In this document: positions 25,271-36,501 of the stretch, one piece after another
How the letters are laid out: every line of letters starts with the position of its first letter
Position numbering within the stretch: position 1 is the stretch's first letter
NCBI GenBank assembly: GCA_016716635.1
Contig: JADJVZ010000011.1
Coordinates: 1,178,001-1,242,000, forward strand
DNA length: 64,000 nucleotides
DNA from: Micropruina sp.
GTDB taxonomy: Bacteria > Actinomycetota > Actinomycetes > Propionibacteriales > Propionibacteriaceae
Reading direction: 5' to 3'
Notes under the pieces: generated by a model
What the model was told of the DNA's origin: nothing
Database searches by the model: none
The model's input: the letters and a program-made list of their open reading frames with translations, nothing else
Translations under genes and position numbers: made by a program

Positions 25271-25966
25271 TCAGACGCTGATCTGATCGTCGCGTAGGTG
25301 GGGCAACCAGTTGATGCGCTCGGCGATCCAGAGTGCCACTTCGCCGTCTTCGAAGGTCACCGAATCGTTGTGCAGCAGCGTCAGGCCGGTGTTCTTGATC
25401 TCGATCCAGCCCGTCATGCTCGGGATACCCAAGAAGGTCCGGACGAGGTGCTGGCTGAACCAACCATGGGTAACCACCGCGATCACGTCGTCGTCCGAGT
25501 GCTCCTCAAGCAGGCTCGCTACCGCTTGCGCGGCCCGTGGGCCCAAACCGTCGGGCTCCTCCAGCGGACCCGGGTACCACCCGTCCGGCCCGGCCTCGGG
25601 GGGCAGCACCACTCTCGGCGACACGGCCGCCAACACGTCTCGCGGCGATCCGGGATGGGTCACCCACGCCCCGTCGGCGTCGCGATCGTTCGGCCCGCCG
25701 CCCTCGTGAATATCAGTGCGCGCCAGGAGCGGCAGGTTAAGTGCGTCCGCCAAGGGTGCGGCCGTCTGCAGTGCCCGCAACATCAGGCTCGAGTAGACGT
25801 GCGTGGGCCGCCACGGCAACAGATCGACCGCGCCCGCCAGCGCCACGGCTTGCGCGTGCCCGAGGTCGGTGAGGCCGGGATCCGGCGAACGTCCTGCCTC
25901 CCCACCGGTCTCGGCGAAAATGCGATTGTTCTGGGACTCCCCATGCCTGATCAAAATGACGCGCAT
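25271..25966 (-). CDS. Histidine phosphatase family protein
   Basis: This 231-residue member of the phosphoglycerate-mutase-like superfamily has the catalytic RHGES motif (about residues 7-11), SSLMLRALQTAAPLA, and the second histidine in VVTHGWFSQHLVRTFLG. Members hydrolyse small phosphorylated metabolites or proteins; the substrate is unknown. The ATG at 25966 (MRVILIRHGES) was chosen over an upstream ATG at 26008 with no family sequence. It forms a two-gene unit with the GNAT remnant. Confidence 0.9.
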   Translation of the reverse strand: MRVILIRHGESQNNRIFAETGGEAGRSPDPGLTDLGHAQAVALAGAVDLLPWRPTHVYSSLMLRALQTAAPLADALNLPLLARTDIHEGGGPNDRDADGAWVTHPGSPRDVLAAVSPRVVLPPEAGPDGWYPGPLEEPDGLGPRAAQAVASLLEEHSDDDVIAVVTHGWFSQHLVRTFLGIPSMTGWIEIKNTGLTLLHNDSVTFEDGEVALWIAERINWLPHLRDDQISV

Positions 25967-26128
25967 GGATCCCATCTTGCCCGAGTCGGTCCAGCCCCAG
26001 CCGTCCACACACGCCCGACCTCAAGGGTGAACCACCCTGTGCCATAGGGTCACTAGCGATTCGCATTCAGGGCGAGGCTTCACCCGGCCCAGCATGAATC
26101 CGGAAACAGACAAACCTAAGGAGACACC

Positions 26129-27730
26129 ATGCGCGTTCTCGGCATCCTTCTCATGGTCATCGGCGCCCTGGTCGGCGGCAGCGGCGGCTACGTTGCGGCC
26201 ACCTACGTGCAACCCGGTGACTGGGTTGTCGGGCGCGCAGGGGTCGCCAACCCCGGCGGCGAGCCGGTCGTGGTGTCCCTGTACGGGCTGCTCTCCTTCG
26301 ACACGGATCTTCGCGTGAGCGCCACGAGTGACAAGGGTGACGTCTTCGTGGGGGCGGCGAACCCCATCGACGTCGATGACTACACCGCAGGGGTGAAGCA
26401 CGCCACGCTGACCAGCCTCAGCCTGAACGGCCTCACAGCCAAGAGCGACCCCGGGACGTCCGACCTCCCAGCCGCAGCCAACAACCTCGACTTCTGGGTC
26501 GCGCACGCCTCGGGGGCGTCCGAGCAGAGCGTGATTATCCCGGGCCAGGGTGACCCGGCGCAGGCCGTCATCATCGGAACCGGAACGATCACCGCCCGGG
26601 TCGACTACCGCATTCCTGGGGCATACCCCTTGGTGATCGCGGCCATCGCGCTCGGTGCCATCCTGTTCCTGTTCGGCTTGTTCCTCCTGCTCCGTAAGAA
26701 CCGTCGCGGCCCCACGCCCGCCTCAGCGGAGACCCCTGCCGCTCAGACCGCCGCGCCCCCCGCGACAACGCCGGGGCCCCTACCTCCGGCGGCCCGCTTG
26801 ATCGCGGGCCTGGTGGCGCTCTCGCTCGTCGCGTCCGTCTCCGGATGCTCCGTGCCGCGCATCCCGGCACCGCGGAAGGTGCCCGATCGTGCAGCCGTCA
26901 CCAAGGTTCCGCTCACCTCGCAGCAGGCGGTCGCCCTCGGGGCCGACTACTCCGCCCGAAACAACGTCGCGTTGACCCAGTCGGCAGCGCCGACGTTCGA
27001 TGAGAAGGTTTGGGACAACGTTGACTCGGAGGTCCTCTTGGAGTCGGACCGGTTCTCCACGGCCTACGTGAAGTTCTCAAACGACTCCTCAGCCCCGACG
27101 TCCTGCACCACCACGGTGGAGCAGGTATACCCGAGCTTGAGCAGCGCCTATCCCCTGTCGGCCATCGTGAGCGCGAGATGGGATTGCGGGAGCGACCCGG
27201 GCGTCAACTTCAACGTCTTTACCAAGGAACACACCTACAGCCCGTGGCGCCTCGGTGCGCAGGTTCACGTCGCCAGCATGACGGGACTCGATCCCACTAC
27301 TGCGCTGCCCACCAGCGACGATGTCTTGATCGGCACCGCCGCAGCCAACGACCTGCTGGGCTACATCAACACCGGCGAAGCTGGCAGCGTGAAGGTCGCC
27401 GACTTCGAGAATCTGCGGCAGAGCCAACTGGAGGAAACAAGCTACTCGACTAGTTCGATCACCGCCGCGATCCTTGAAACGGCGAGCGGGCCAGCGATCC
27501 GCACGGTCAAGGCGGGAACCGGGCTGGTCACGCTCGTTACCTATCGAGAAGTCGTCACCCAGGCGGCCAAGCCAGGCTCGTACGTGTCCTGGTCGGATCC
27601 GTACGACAAGGTGTACAACCAGGCCGGGCGCCGTCAGACCCTTGTCCGCCCCTACGGTGTGGTGGTGGCTCTCCGAACCGAGGCCGGTGCGACGAGCGTC
27701 ATTGCCTGGCACTGGCGGCTCCTACCCTGA
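26129..27730 (+). CDS. Two-part membrane protein with an internal lipobox-like segment
   Basis: I do not recognise this 533-residue protein. The first part has an N-terminal helix (residues 2-24), an extracellular beta-type domain (26-160) and a second helix (167-189) followed by RKNRR. A Pro/Ala/Thr linker leads to a third hydrophobic stretch (223-239) ending VSGC at C240, a lipobox-like motif. About 290 extracellular residues follow with paired cysteines (SCTTTVEQ, WDCGSD). It reads like a membrane protein fused to a lipoprotein. ATG with AAGGAG upstream; no frameshift is apparent. Confidence 0.75.
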   Translation: MRVLGILLMVIGALVGGSGGYVAATYVQPGDWVVGRAGVANPGGEPVVVSLYGLLSFDTDLRVSATSDKGDVFVGAANPIDVDDYTAGVKHATLTSLSLNGLTAKSDPGTSDLPAAANNLDFWVAHASGASEQSVIIPGQGDPAQAVIIGTGTITARVDYRIPGAYPLVIAAIALGAILFLFGLFLLLRKNRRGPTPASAETPAAQTAAPPATTPGPLPPAARLIAGLVALSLVASVSGCSVPRIPAPRKVPDRAAVTKVPLTSQQAVALGADYSARNNVALTQSAAPTFDEKVWDNVDSEVLLESDRFSTAYVKFSNDSSAPTSCTTTVEQVYPSLSSAYPLSAIVSARWDCGSDPGVNFNVFTKEHTYSPWRLGAQVHVASMTGLDPTTALPTSDDVLIGTAAANDLLGYINTGEAGSVKVADFENLRQSQLEETSYSTSSITAAILETASGPAIRTVKAGTGLVTLVTYREVVTQAAKPGSYVSWSDPYDKVYNQAGRRQTLVRPYGVVVALRTEAGATSVIAWHWRLLP

Positions 27731-27748
27731 GCACCGGCCCCGAGTCGG

Positions 27749-29165
27749 TCAGTCCTTGAGCGTGGCACCCCGGCTGCCGATGACGTCGCGGTACCAACCG
27801 AACGACTTCTTGCGGAAGCGATCCAGGGTGCCGGTGCCGTCGTCGTTGCGGTCAACGTAGATGAACCCGTACCGCTTTGACATCTGCGCGGTGGACGCGC
27901 TGACCAGATCGATCGGGCCCCACATCGTGTAGCCGCGGACGTCCACGCCGTCCTCCAGCGCCTCCCGCACCTGCACGAGGTGGTCGTTGAGGTAGTTGAT
28001 CCGGTAGTCATCGACAACGGTGGCAACCCCGTCCACCTCGACCAGCTGATCTTTGGCCCCGAGGCCGTTCTCCACGATGATCAGCGGCTTGCCCCAGCGG
28101 TCCCAGAACTGGTTCAGGATCACACGCAGCCCGATCGGATCGATCTGCCAACCCCACTCGGAGGCCGCCAAGGTCGGGTTCGGTACGCCACCCATGAGAT
28201 TGCCCTCGCCCGTCGAACGCTTCGCGGGGTCACCGGTCTCGCAGATGCTCATGTAGTAGCTGAACGAAACGAAATCGACCGTGTTCTTCAGCATCTCCCG
28301 ATCGGCGTCGGTGATGTCGAGGGTGATGCCGGCATCGCGCAGCTTGCGCAGGAAGTAGCCCGGGGTAGACGCCCCGGACGTGCACATCACTGAACGCCAG
28401 GTTGTCGTGATCGGCCTCCATGACCGCGAGGATGTCCTTCGGGTCAGGCGTCAGCGGATAAATGGGCATCGCGATGACCATGCAGCCGACCTGAATGTCG
28501 GGATTGATCTCGTGGGCGATCTTGGTGGCCGAGGCCGAAGCAACGAGCTCGTGGTGGATGGCCTGGTAGAGGTCGGCCTGCGTGAGCTGGTCCTTGGGCG
28601 TCCAGATACCGCCGGACATCAGCGGCACGTGCAGGATCGAGTTGATCTCATTGAAGGTCAGCCAGTACTTCACGCGCTTGCCGTAGCGCTCGAAAACCGT
28701 CCGGGCGTAGCGCTCGTAGAAGCCGATCAGGCGCCGATCCGTCCAGCCGTCGTAAACCTTCGCCAGGTGCAGCGGCGTTTCGTAGTGGCTCAGCGTGATG
28801 AGCGGCTCGATGCCGTGCTTCTCGAGCTCGTCGAGCACCCGGTCATAGAACGCCAGCCCGGCCTCGTTCGGCGTCTCCTCATCACCGTTGGGGAAGATGC
28901 GGCTCCACGCGATCGAGAACCGGAACACCTTCCATCCCATCTCGGCGAAAAGGGCGATGTCCTCGGCGTAGCGGTGGTAGAAGTCGATGCCAAGGAGCTT
29001 GAGGTTGTCCGGCGTCGGCTCTTCCGTGGGCGGGTTCAGGATGCCGCGGGGCATAACGTCTTGGATCGACAGTCCCTTGCCGTCGGCGTCGTAGCCACCC
29101 TCGTATTGGTTCGCCGCGACCGCGCCGCCCCACAAGAAGCCCTCCGGAAATAGCGTGCTGGTCAT
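27749..29165 (-). pseudogene. Family GH1 6-phospho-beta-glucosidase, frameshifted
   Basis: Two minus-strand frames together encode one GH1 enzyme of about 470 residues. The first (ATG 29165, AGGAG upstream) contains FPEGFLWGGAVAANQYEGG and the acid/base E173 in TFNEIN, and is intact to about residue 269 (VRGVYPG). The second frame continues with YFLRKLRD, the nucleophile in IIVENGLG, and the SKRYGFIYVDRND segment typical of phospho-specific members. Removing one base from the run at 28359-28365 joins them (VYPGYFLRKLRD). It would hydrolyse 6-phospho-beta-glucosides taken up by a PTS, but no PTS gene is in the window. Confidence 0.85.
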
Positions 29166-29305
29166 GGCGCTCCTCACCTGTGCGGTGTCTCGATCGCGGC
29201 CGACGGGTTCGGTCCGGCACGAGACGTTCTTACCCTAGGCAGGCGGGGACGTTGGGACCACCACATGAACTGCCGCCACGGCGGAAATGGGACAAGATCG
29301 ACGGG

Positions 29306-29794
29306 TCAGAACCAGCGCCACCAGATGAGGGCCGCGACGGCCAGGACTCCGAGACCTCCGAGGCCCCAGCGCTGCCACGGAGGCAATGATCCCTTCCAGG
29401 GCTGAGAGGCCAGGACCCCCGCGAGGGGTGCCAGCAGGGCCGCAATCAGACCGGCGAGGAGAGAAACGTCCGTCAGCAGCAAGGCCCCCACCATGGCAGC
29501 GCACACGGCGATGGCGAACCACCAGCCCAACTTCGCGATGCGCGCCCCGATCACCATCGCGACGAGGCTCGCCGGGATCGCGATGTTCGCATACCAGGAG
29601 ACGTTGCAGGTGAGGTCGTCGGCGGTCTTGCAGGCAGCATCGGCCACCGGCATCCCGATCGCAACGACGAGCCCAGTGGCAACGGAGGCCAGCACAGCAA
29701 CGAGGTAGGCCACGGCGATGCGTGGACCCACCTCGTCGGCGCGGTCAGCCTCGGACGCGCTGGAGCGAACCCCAGCGGCCCGTTTCCGGCTCAC
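29306..29794 (-). CDS. Hypothetical membrane protein
   Basis: This 162-residue protein has about five hydrophobic segments (AVAYLVAVLASVATGLVV; IAIPASLVAMVIG; WWFAIAVCAAMVGALLL; LAGLIAALLAPLAGVLA; GLGGLGVLAVAALIWW) and a basic, serine-rich N-terminus. Two cysteines, in AACKTADDLTC, lie in the first extracellular loop. I do not recognise the family. It follows acnA by 11 bp on the same strand and may be co-transcribed. Confidence 0.7.
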   Translation of the reverse strand: MSRKRAAGVRSSASEADRADEVGPRIAVAYLVAVLASVATGLVVAIGMPVADAACKTADDLTCNVSWYANIAIPASLVAMVIGARIAKLGWWFAIAVCAAMVGALLLTDVSLLAGLIAALLAPLAGVLASQPWKGSLPPWQRWGLGGLGVLAVAALIWWRWF

Positions 29795-29805
29795 AGGTGC
29801 GCGCC

Positions 29806-32475
<2,670 letters not shown>

Positions 32476-32496
32476 GGCATCCTCGTCCCTCGGATT

Positions 32497-32514
32497 TATC
32501 TCGATATCGAGATA
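32497..32514. promoter_or_regulatory. Perfect 18-bp palindrome upstream of acnA, probable operator
   Basis: TATCTCGATATCGAGATA reads the same on both strands. Its place just upstream of the acnA ribosome site predicts blocking of transcription. MarR-family regulators bind palindromes of this size, and Streptomyces TamR of that family controls aconitase; a TamR-like regulator is therefore a guess, since no such gene is in the window. Confidence 0.7.
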
Positions 32515-32549
32515 TTAGCTGGCTTGGCGGGCATTCGCTACCCCCGTCT

Positions 32550-32747
32550 CTAGTCGGGACCGACATCCCCGCGGCGCGCGAGCCAATCCTCGCGCAATTC
32601 GGGATCGTCCATGGCGAGATAGACCAGTCCACAGTCTTGTGGCCCGCTGGCTCCAGGGAAGCACAGCGAACATTTGTCTGATGGGCGAAGGGGGCATCGG
32701 GCCTCGATCACACGACGCGGTGGGCGCAACGGTGCTCCGGCGCTCAT
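32550..32747 (-). CDS. Small Cys-rich actinobacterial protein (DUF6767-like)
   Basis: This 65-residue protein carries ARCPLRPSDKCSLC and GASGPQDCGLVYLAMDDPEL. Four cysteines in this arrangement could bind a metal. The central GASGPQDCGLVYL stretch and the DPELREDW helix match a family of tiny proteins I recall from Propionibacteriales, annotated DUF6767; the number is from memory. It is downstream of the RNA methyltransferase gene on the same strand. Confidence 0.6.
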   Translation of the reverse strand: MSAGAPLRPPRRVIEARCPLRPSDKCSLCFPGASGPQDCGLVYLAMDDPELREDWLARRGDVGPD

Positions 32748-32822
32748 CGGCCTGTCGGCTGATATACGAGCATGAAACTGCTCCTTTCCGAGGACCGGCC
32801 CCCAGCCATCTGGGGTCGGCCG

Positions 32823-33947
32823 TCAGCGGCGCTCGAAAATCGCCACGCATTCCACATGATGCGTGAGGGGGAACAAGTCGAAAGCCCGAACCCCGAGCAC
32901 CTGGTACTCCTCGGCGAGGTAGCCGAGATCGCGTCCCAGCGCCGCCGGGTCACACGCCACGTAGGCGATCCGACGCGGCTGCCGCGCCACCACCGACGCT
33001 ACTACGCGCGCCCCAGCACCCACGCGGGGCGGATCCAGGACCACCAGATCGGCATCGCGCGGCAAGAAATCCAACCCGCGGGCGACGGACGCGGCCAGGA
33101 ACTCGGCCCCCTCCGAGACGTTGATGCCCGCCAAGCGCACGGCCTCGGCGTCCGACTCGATCCCCCACACCTGGCAGCCGGCATCAACGAGCGGACCCGC
33201 GAACAGTCCGACGCCGCAGTAGAGGTCGAAGGCGACCTCGTCCGCGCGCGGCTCGAGGCCCTCCAGGACCGCCTGGACGAGCGTGTCGGCGGCCTGCGGA
33301 TGACTCTGCCAGAACCCGTTGGACGACACTCGCCAATAGCGTCCGGCGGCGACCTCTTCCACCAGCACCTGCTGCTCGGCACCCACCAGCACCGGTCGGC
33401 CCTTGCCGGGCGCCACGGCGATGGTCTCGCCGGCGAGGCGGCCCGGGTTGGCGATGGCCGGCACGGCCGCCACGCAACCCTCAGGAGGCAGCGGGACGAC
33501 ACGGTTCGAGCGGTGGGCCTTCAGCCCCGGACGACCGTCCGCGGTGGCGGCGTAACGCATGCGGGTGCGCCAATGGAACGGGGCTGGTTCCACCTCTTCG
33601 ACAGCCCCCTCCCAGGTGTAGCCGCCGAGATGGCGCAACTGCTCGGCGATGACCTGGCGCTTGAGCTCGCGCGTGTAAGCCGGTTCGGCGTGCTGCCAGT
33701 CGCAGCCACCGCACAAGCCCGCCACTGAACAGCGGGGCGTGACCCGCTCGGGCGAGGCTTGGACGACCTCCACCACGTCAGAGCGGACGTAACGCTTAGC
33801 CACCTCCGTGACCTTGACCATGACCTGCTCGCCGGGCAGCGCGTGCCGCACGAAGTGGACGACGCCCTCCCAGCGACCGACGCAATGGCCGCCGTGGGCC
33901 ACCCGCTCGATGGCAACGGGACCGACGATGTCGCCGACAACCGCCAT
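32823..33947 (-). CDS. TRAM-domain class I SAM-dependent RNA uracil methyltransferase
   Basis: This 374-residue protein of the TrmA/RlmC/RlmD family methylates uridine C5 in RNA. It has an N-terminal TRAM domain (VGPVAIERVAHGGHCVGR). Iron-sulfur cysteines include C73, C79 and C82 (CSVAGLCGGCDWQH). The methyltransferase core has YCGVGLFAGPL and LDPPRVGAG, and the catalytic cysteine is in YVACDPAALGRDL. A second YVACDP-type signature confirms the family, but whether the target is rRNA or tRNA is not clear. It is upstream of the Cys-rich small gene and four bases from DUF3710. Confidence 0.92.
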   Translation of the reverse strand: MAVVGDIVGPVAIERVAHGGHCVGRWEGVVHFVRHALPGEQVMVKVTEVAKRYVRSDVVEVVQASPERVTPRCSVAGLCGGCDWQHAEPAYTRELKRQVIAEQLRHLGGYTWEGAVEEVEPAPFHWRTRMRYAATADGRPGLKAHRSNRVVPLPPEGCVAAVPAIANPGRLAGETIAVAPGKGRPVLVGAEQQVLVEEVAAGRYWRVSSNGFWQSHPQAADTLVQAVLEGLEPRADEVAFDLYCGVGLFAGPLVDAGCQVWGIESDAEAVRLAGINVSEGAEFLAASVARGLDFLPRDADLVVLDPPRVGAGARVVASVVARQPRRIAYVACDPAALGRDLGYLAEEYQVLGVRAFDLFPLTHHVECVAIFERR

Positions 33948-33951
33948 GGAC

Positions 33952-34671
33952 TCAGCCCATCTCGGGCAGGGTCAACCCAATGACCGTGCCGGGAGCGATG
34001 GCCTCCTCGCCGCGACGGACGATCAGGTTGCGGAAGAACTCCTCGAACGGGCGCGCGAGCGAGGGATCGGCGTCCGGCTCAGCGGCCGCGCCCATGAGAG
34101 TGCCGCGAAGCGCCCACCGGGGACCCTCGACGAACCAGATCCGGGAGGTGTGGTAGGCCTGTTGGCGCCCGGGACCAGCGATCGGAATCACCCGGCGCAC
34201 CTCGGAACCGAAGACGCCCTGCTCGATGTCGGCGGTGCCGTCGGCGTCCCGAGCCTCCTCCGCGATGTCTTCCATGAGCTCTTCGGCGAGACGTCCGGAG
34301 GCGGGTGCCGCGTACAGCACCACCTCGAACTGCGACACCTGCGGTTCGGCGCCACCCTTGACCTCAGGCGCCCACTCCAGGATGACCGCCAGCACCTTCT
34401 GCGCCTGGTCGACTTGGAGCGCGAGGCTCACGTTCGGCATGGGCGTGACGATGAGGGAACCCAGATCAACCCTGACGACCGCGTCATTGTCGAGGTCTAC
34501 CTCCTCAGAGTCGAAGGGGCCGTCAGCCCGCCAGTCCACCTCGCTGGACGCCTCCGCAGCATCGAGTTCATCGATGCCGGATTCGACGTCTGTGGAGTCA
34601 ACCCCATCCGCAACGTCGATATCGACGTCTTCGGGCGGCTCAACGTCCGAAGACTTGCGCTTGAAAATCAT
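33952..34671 (-). CDS. DUF3710 family protein
   Basis: This 239-residue actinobacterial protein has a basic start (MIFKRKS), an acidic low-complexity region (residues about 10-55) and a globular domain with VRVDLGSLIVTP and LQVDQAQKVLAVILEW. The C-terminus (EEFFRNLIVRRGEEAIAPG) is typical. The function is unknown. It is conserved beside dut, and its ATG overlaps the dut stop (ATGA). AAGGA is upstream. The longer frame to 34710 lies inside dut and is not used. Confidence 0.87.
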   Translation of the reverse strand: MIFKRKSSDVEPPEDVDIDVADGVDSTDVESGIDELDAAEASSEVDWRADGPFDSEEVDLDNDAVVRVDLGSLIVTPMPNVSLALQVDQAQKVLAVILEWAPEVKGGAEPQVSQFEVVLYAAPASGRLAEELMEDIAEEARDADGTADIEQGVFGSEVRRVIPIAGPGRQQAYHTSRIWFVEGPRWALRGTLMGAAAEPDADPSLARPFEEFFRNLIVRRGEEAIAPGTVIGLTLPEMG

Positions 34672-35162
34672 GATTGTTCCTTCTCGGTCAACCCGTGAGA
34701 CCGATTCCACGAGGCGACTCCACCCGTCGACCCGTGCCCCTTCACGCCGCGGTCGCTGGACGGAAGTTCGTCGACCTCGGCAAAAACTGCTTCCGCGACT
34801 GTCTGGATCACCAACTGCGCCACCAAATCGCCCCGGCGGAGGGTGATCGGCACGCTGGTGTCGGTGTTCAGCAAACAGACCTTGATCTCGCCGCGGTAAC
34901 CCGCGTCGATGGTCCCCGGCGCATTGACCATGGAAAGTCCATGCCTGGCCGCCAATCCAGACCGTGGCACAACGAAGCCCACGTAACCGTCTGGGAGTGC
35001 GATGGCCACTCCGGTGCCCACTAAGACCCTTTGACCGGGTGCCAACGTCACGTCGTCCGTGGTGGCCAGGTCGGCTCCCGCGTCACCCGGATGGGCGTAG
35101 CGCGGCAGCGGGACGCCCGCATCGAGGCGTCGCACCAACACACGGGCAGAGGCTTCGGGCAC
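34668..35162 (-). CDS. dut: Deoxyuridine 5'-triphosphate nucleotidohydrolase
   Basis: Dut hydrolyses dUTP to dUMP, preventing uracil entry into DNA and supplying dTMP synthesis. The 164-residue trimeric-type protein shows all five motifs: HPGDAGADL, VVPRSGLAARHG, VNAPGTIDAGYRGE, GDLVAQLVI and a C-terminal GVKGHGSTG arm. It begins with GTG without a strong ribosome site. It is ten bases from DUF3093 and coupled to DUF3710. Thymidine kinase at 37.8 kb serves the same dTTP supply. Confidence 0.97.
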   Translation of the reverse strand: MPEASARVLVRRLDAGVPLPRYAHPGDAGADLATTDDVTLAPGQRVLVGTGVAIALPDGYVGFVVPRSGLAARHGLSMVNAPGTIDAGYRGEIKVCLLNTDTSVPITLRRGDLVAQLVIQTVAEAVFAEVDELPSSDRGVKGHGSTGGVASWNRSHGLTEKEQS

Positions 35163-35171
35163 CCACAGAGT

Positions 35172-35618
35172 CTACCCCGCCCGATGCTCCGCGATTGCCG
35201 TGACCAAGGCGCCAGGACGCCTGCTTGAGAGCACCCAGGCTCGATGCGGGTCAGCCACGTCGGTCACCTCAACGACGATCACCTCGGTGACGTAGGGACG
35301 GATTTGTAGGAAGTCGTCGTGGTGGGAGCCCTCGTGCAGGCGCTCGCGTGTGGCATCGGCGTCGAGGACGCTCACGTCACCGACGAACTCCCACTCAAGG
35401 ACATTGCTCCCCACGTGAAGTCCATCCGGCGCCGCCGAAAGGCGCAGCCCTCCATACCTGAGCAACACCCCCGAAATGATTCCGAACGTAACGATGGTCG
35501 CCGCCAAAGCGACCCAGCCCCCGCCATACATGCCGAGGGCGGCGACGAACGACACGCCGAACGCCAGCCCGATCAGCCACCAAGACAAGGGGCAACGCAG
35601 AGTTTCGGAGTAGGACAC
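35172..35618 (-). CDS. DUF3093 family membrane protein
   Basis: This 148-residue protein has two transmembrane helices near the N-terminus (WWLIGLAFGVSFVAALGM; WVALAATIVTFGIISGVLL) followed by a cytoplasmic or external beta-rich domain with GGLRLSAAPDGLHVG and a SSRRPGALVTAI end. DUF3093 proteins are conserved near dut and DUF4193 in actinobacteria; function unknown. It begins at a GTG. Confidence 0.87.
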   Translation of the reverse strand: MSYSETLRCPLSWWLIGLAFGVSFVAALGMYGGGWVALAATIVTFGIISGVLLRYGGLRLSAAPDGLHVGSNVLEWEFVGDVSVLDADATRERLHEGSHHDDFLQIRPYVTEVIVVEVTDVADPHRAWVLSSRRPGALVTAIAEHRAG

Positions 35619-35674
35619 GGACCCACCGTAGCCAAAGCCCTCTTAGACTGACACTCAAGCTTGAGGAGGCGCCA

Positions 35675-35968
35675 ATGAAGAAAGCCGACCAGATTCTTTT
35701 CACGGTCTTCGCGGGGCTGCTCGCCTCAGCGACGGCCGCGGCGCTCACCAAAGTACTCACCAAGGGCTGGGAGCGCGCCATGGGCGAGTTACCCCCCAAC
35801 CCCGCCGACCCCGAGACTCCCGCCAAACAGGCGCTTGCCTGGGCGCTCCTCTCGGGCATCGGCGTAGGCGTCGCTCAGTTATTCGTCGGGCGCTTTGCCG
35901 CGCGCAAATGGGGAGAAATACGAACCGAAGCTCCGGCCGCGCCGAAGGTCACGTTCAAGCTCTCCTAA
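35675..35968 (+). CDS. DUF4235 family small membrane protein
   Basis: This 97-residue protein has a first helix (ILFTVFAGLLASATAAALT), a hydrophilic middle with GWERAMGELPPNPADPETP, and a second helix (ALAWALLSGIGVGVAQLFVG) followed by a basic segment. This matches DUF4235 of actinobacteria, of unknown function. ATG with GAGGAGG nine bases upstream. It is divergent from DUF3093 and converges on DUF4193. Confidence 0.85.
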   Translation: MKKADQILFTVFAGLLASATAAALTKVLTKGWERAMGELPPNPADPETPAKQALAWALLSGIGVGVAQLFVGRFAARKWGEIRTEAPAAPKVTFKLS

Positions 35969-35982
35969 GGCGCTCGCGCGCG

Positions 35983-36282
35983 TCAGCCGCGGCAATCCAC
36001 GCAGAACTCGTGGCCCTTGGAGTCGACCATCGCGATCTGGCTGCGGTGCTTGACCAGGAAGCAGCTGTAGCAGGTGAACTCATCGGCTTGGCGCGGCAGC
36101 ACCCGAACAGTCAGTTCTTCGTGTGACAGATCTGCGCCAGGCAGCTCAAAGGACTCGGCCGCCTCGACCTCGTCCTCATCGACCTTGCCGGAGTTCTTAT
36201 CGTTCCGACGAGTCTTGAGTTCCTCAATGCTGTCTTCGCTCTCCTCGTCAGTCTTTCGAGGTGCGTCGTAATCGGTCGCCAT
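35983..36282 (-). CDS. DUF4193 family zinc-binding protein
   Basis: This 99-residue protein has an acidic N-terminal half (EESEDSIEELKTRRNDKNSG) and a C-terminal zinc-binding part with CYSC and CVDC cysteine pairs around KHRSQIA. It is highly conserved in actinobacteria and typically lies next to dut and sepH. The function is not established; the zinc motif and charge suggest nucleic-acid or protein binding. Confidence 0.88.
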   Translation of the reverse strand: MATDYDAPRKTDEESEDSIEELKTRRNDKNSGKVDEDEVEAAESFELPGADLSHEELTVRVLPRQADEFTCYSCFLVKHRSQIAMVDSKGHEFCVDCRG

Positions 36283-36501
36283 CTCACTCCATCCGTTCTG
36301 CCCCCGGGGGCAGCCTCACCGAACCCGTACCATCTTTGTGCCACGAAGTCTTATCACACCTGGCAAGCGCCCGCCGCTTCCGTCCAAGGCCCACACTCAA
36401 GCTGGCCTCGACACGATGCCCCGCTAGGGGCAGGTCGTCCTTAGGGAATGCCGCCCGACAGGGTAAGTTGCGTTGCGACGGTACCGAAGTCGGAGGCGAA
36501 C

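Noticed and set aside
32515..32850. 111-residue frame next to the small Cys-rich gene
   Set aside because: Competes with the better-supported 65-residue frame and carries no motif.
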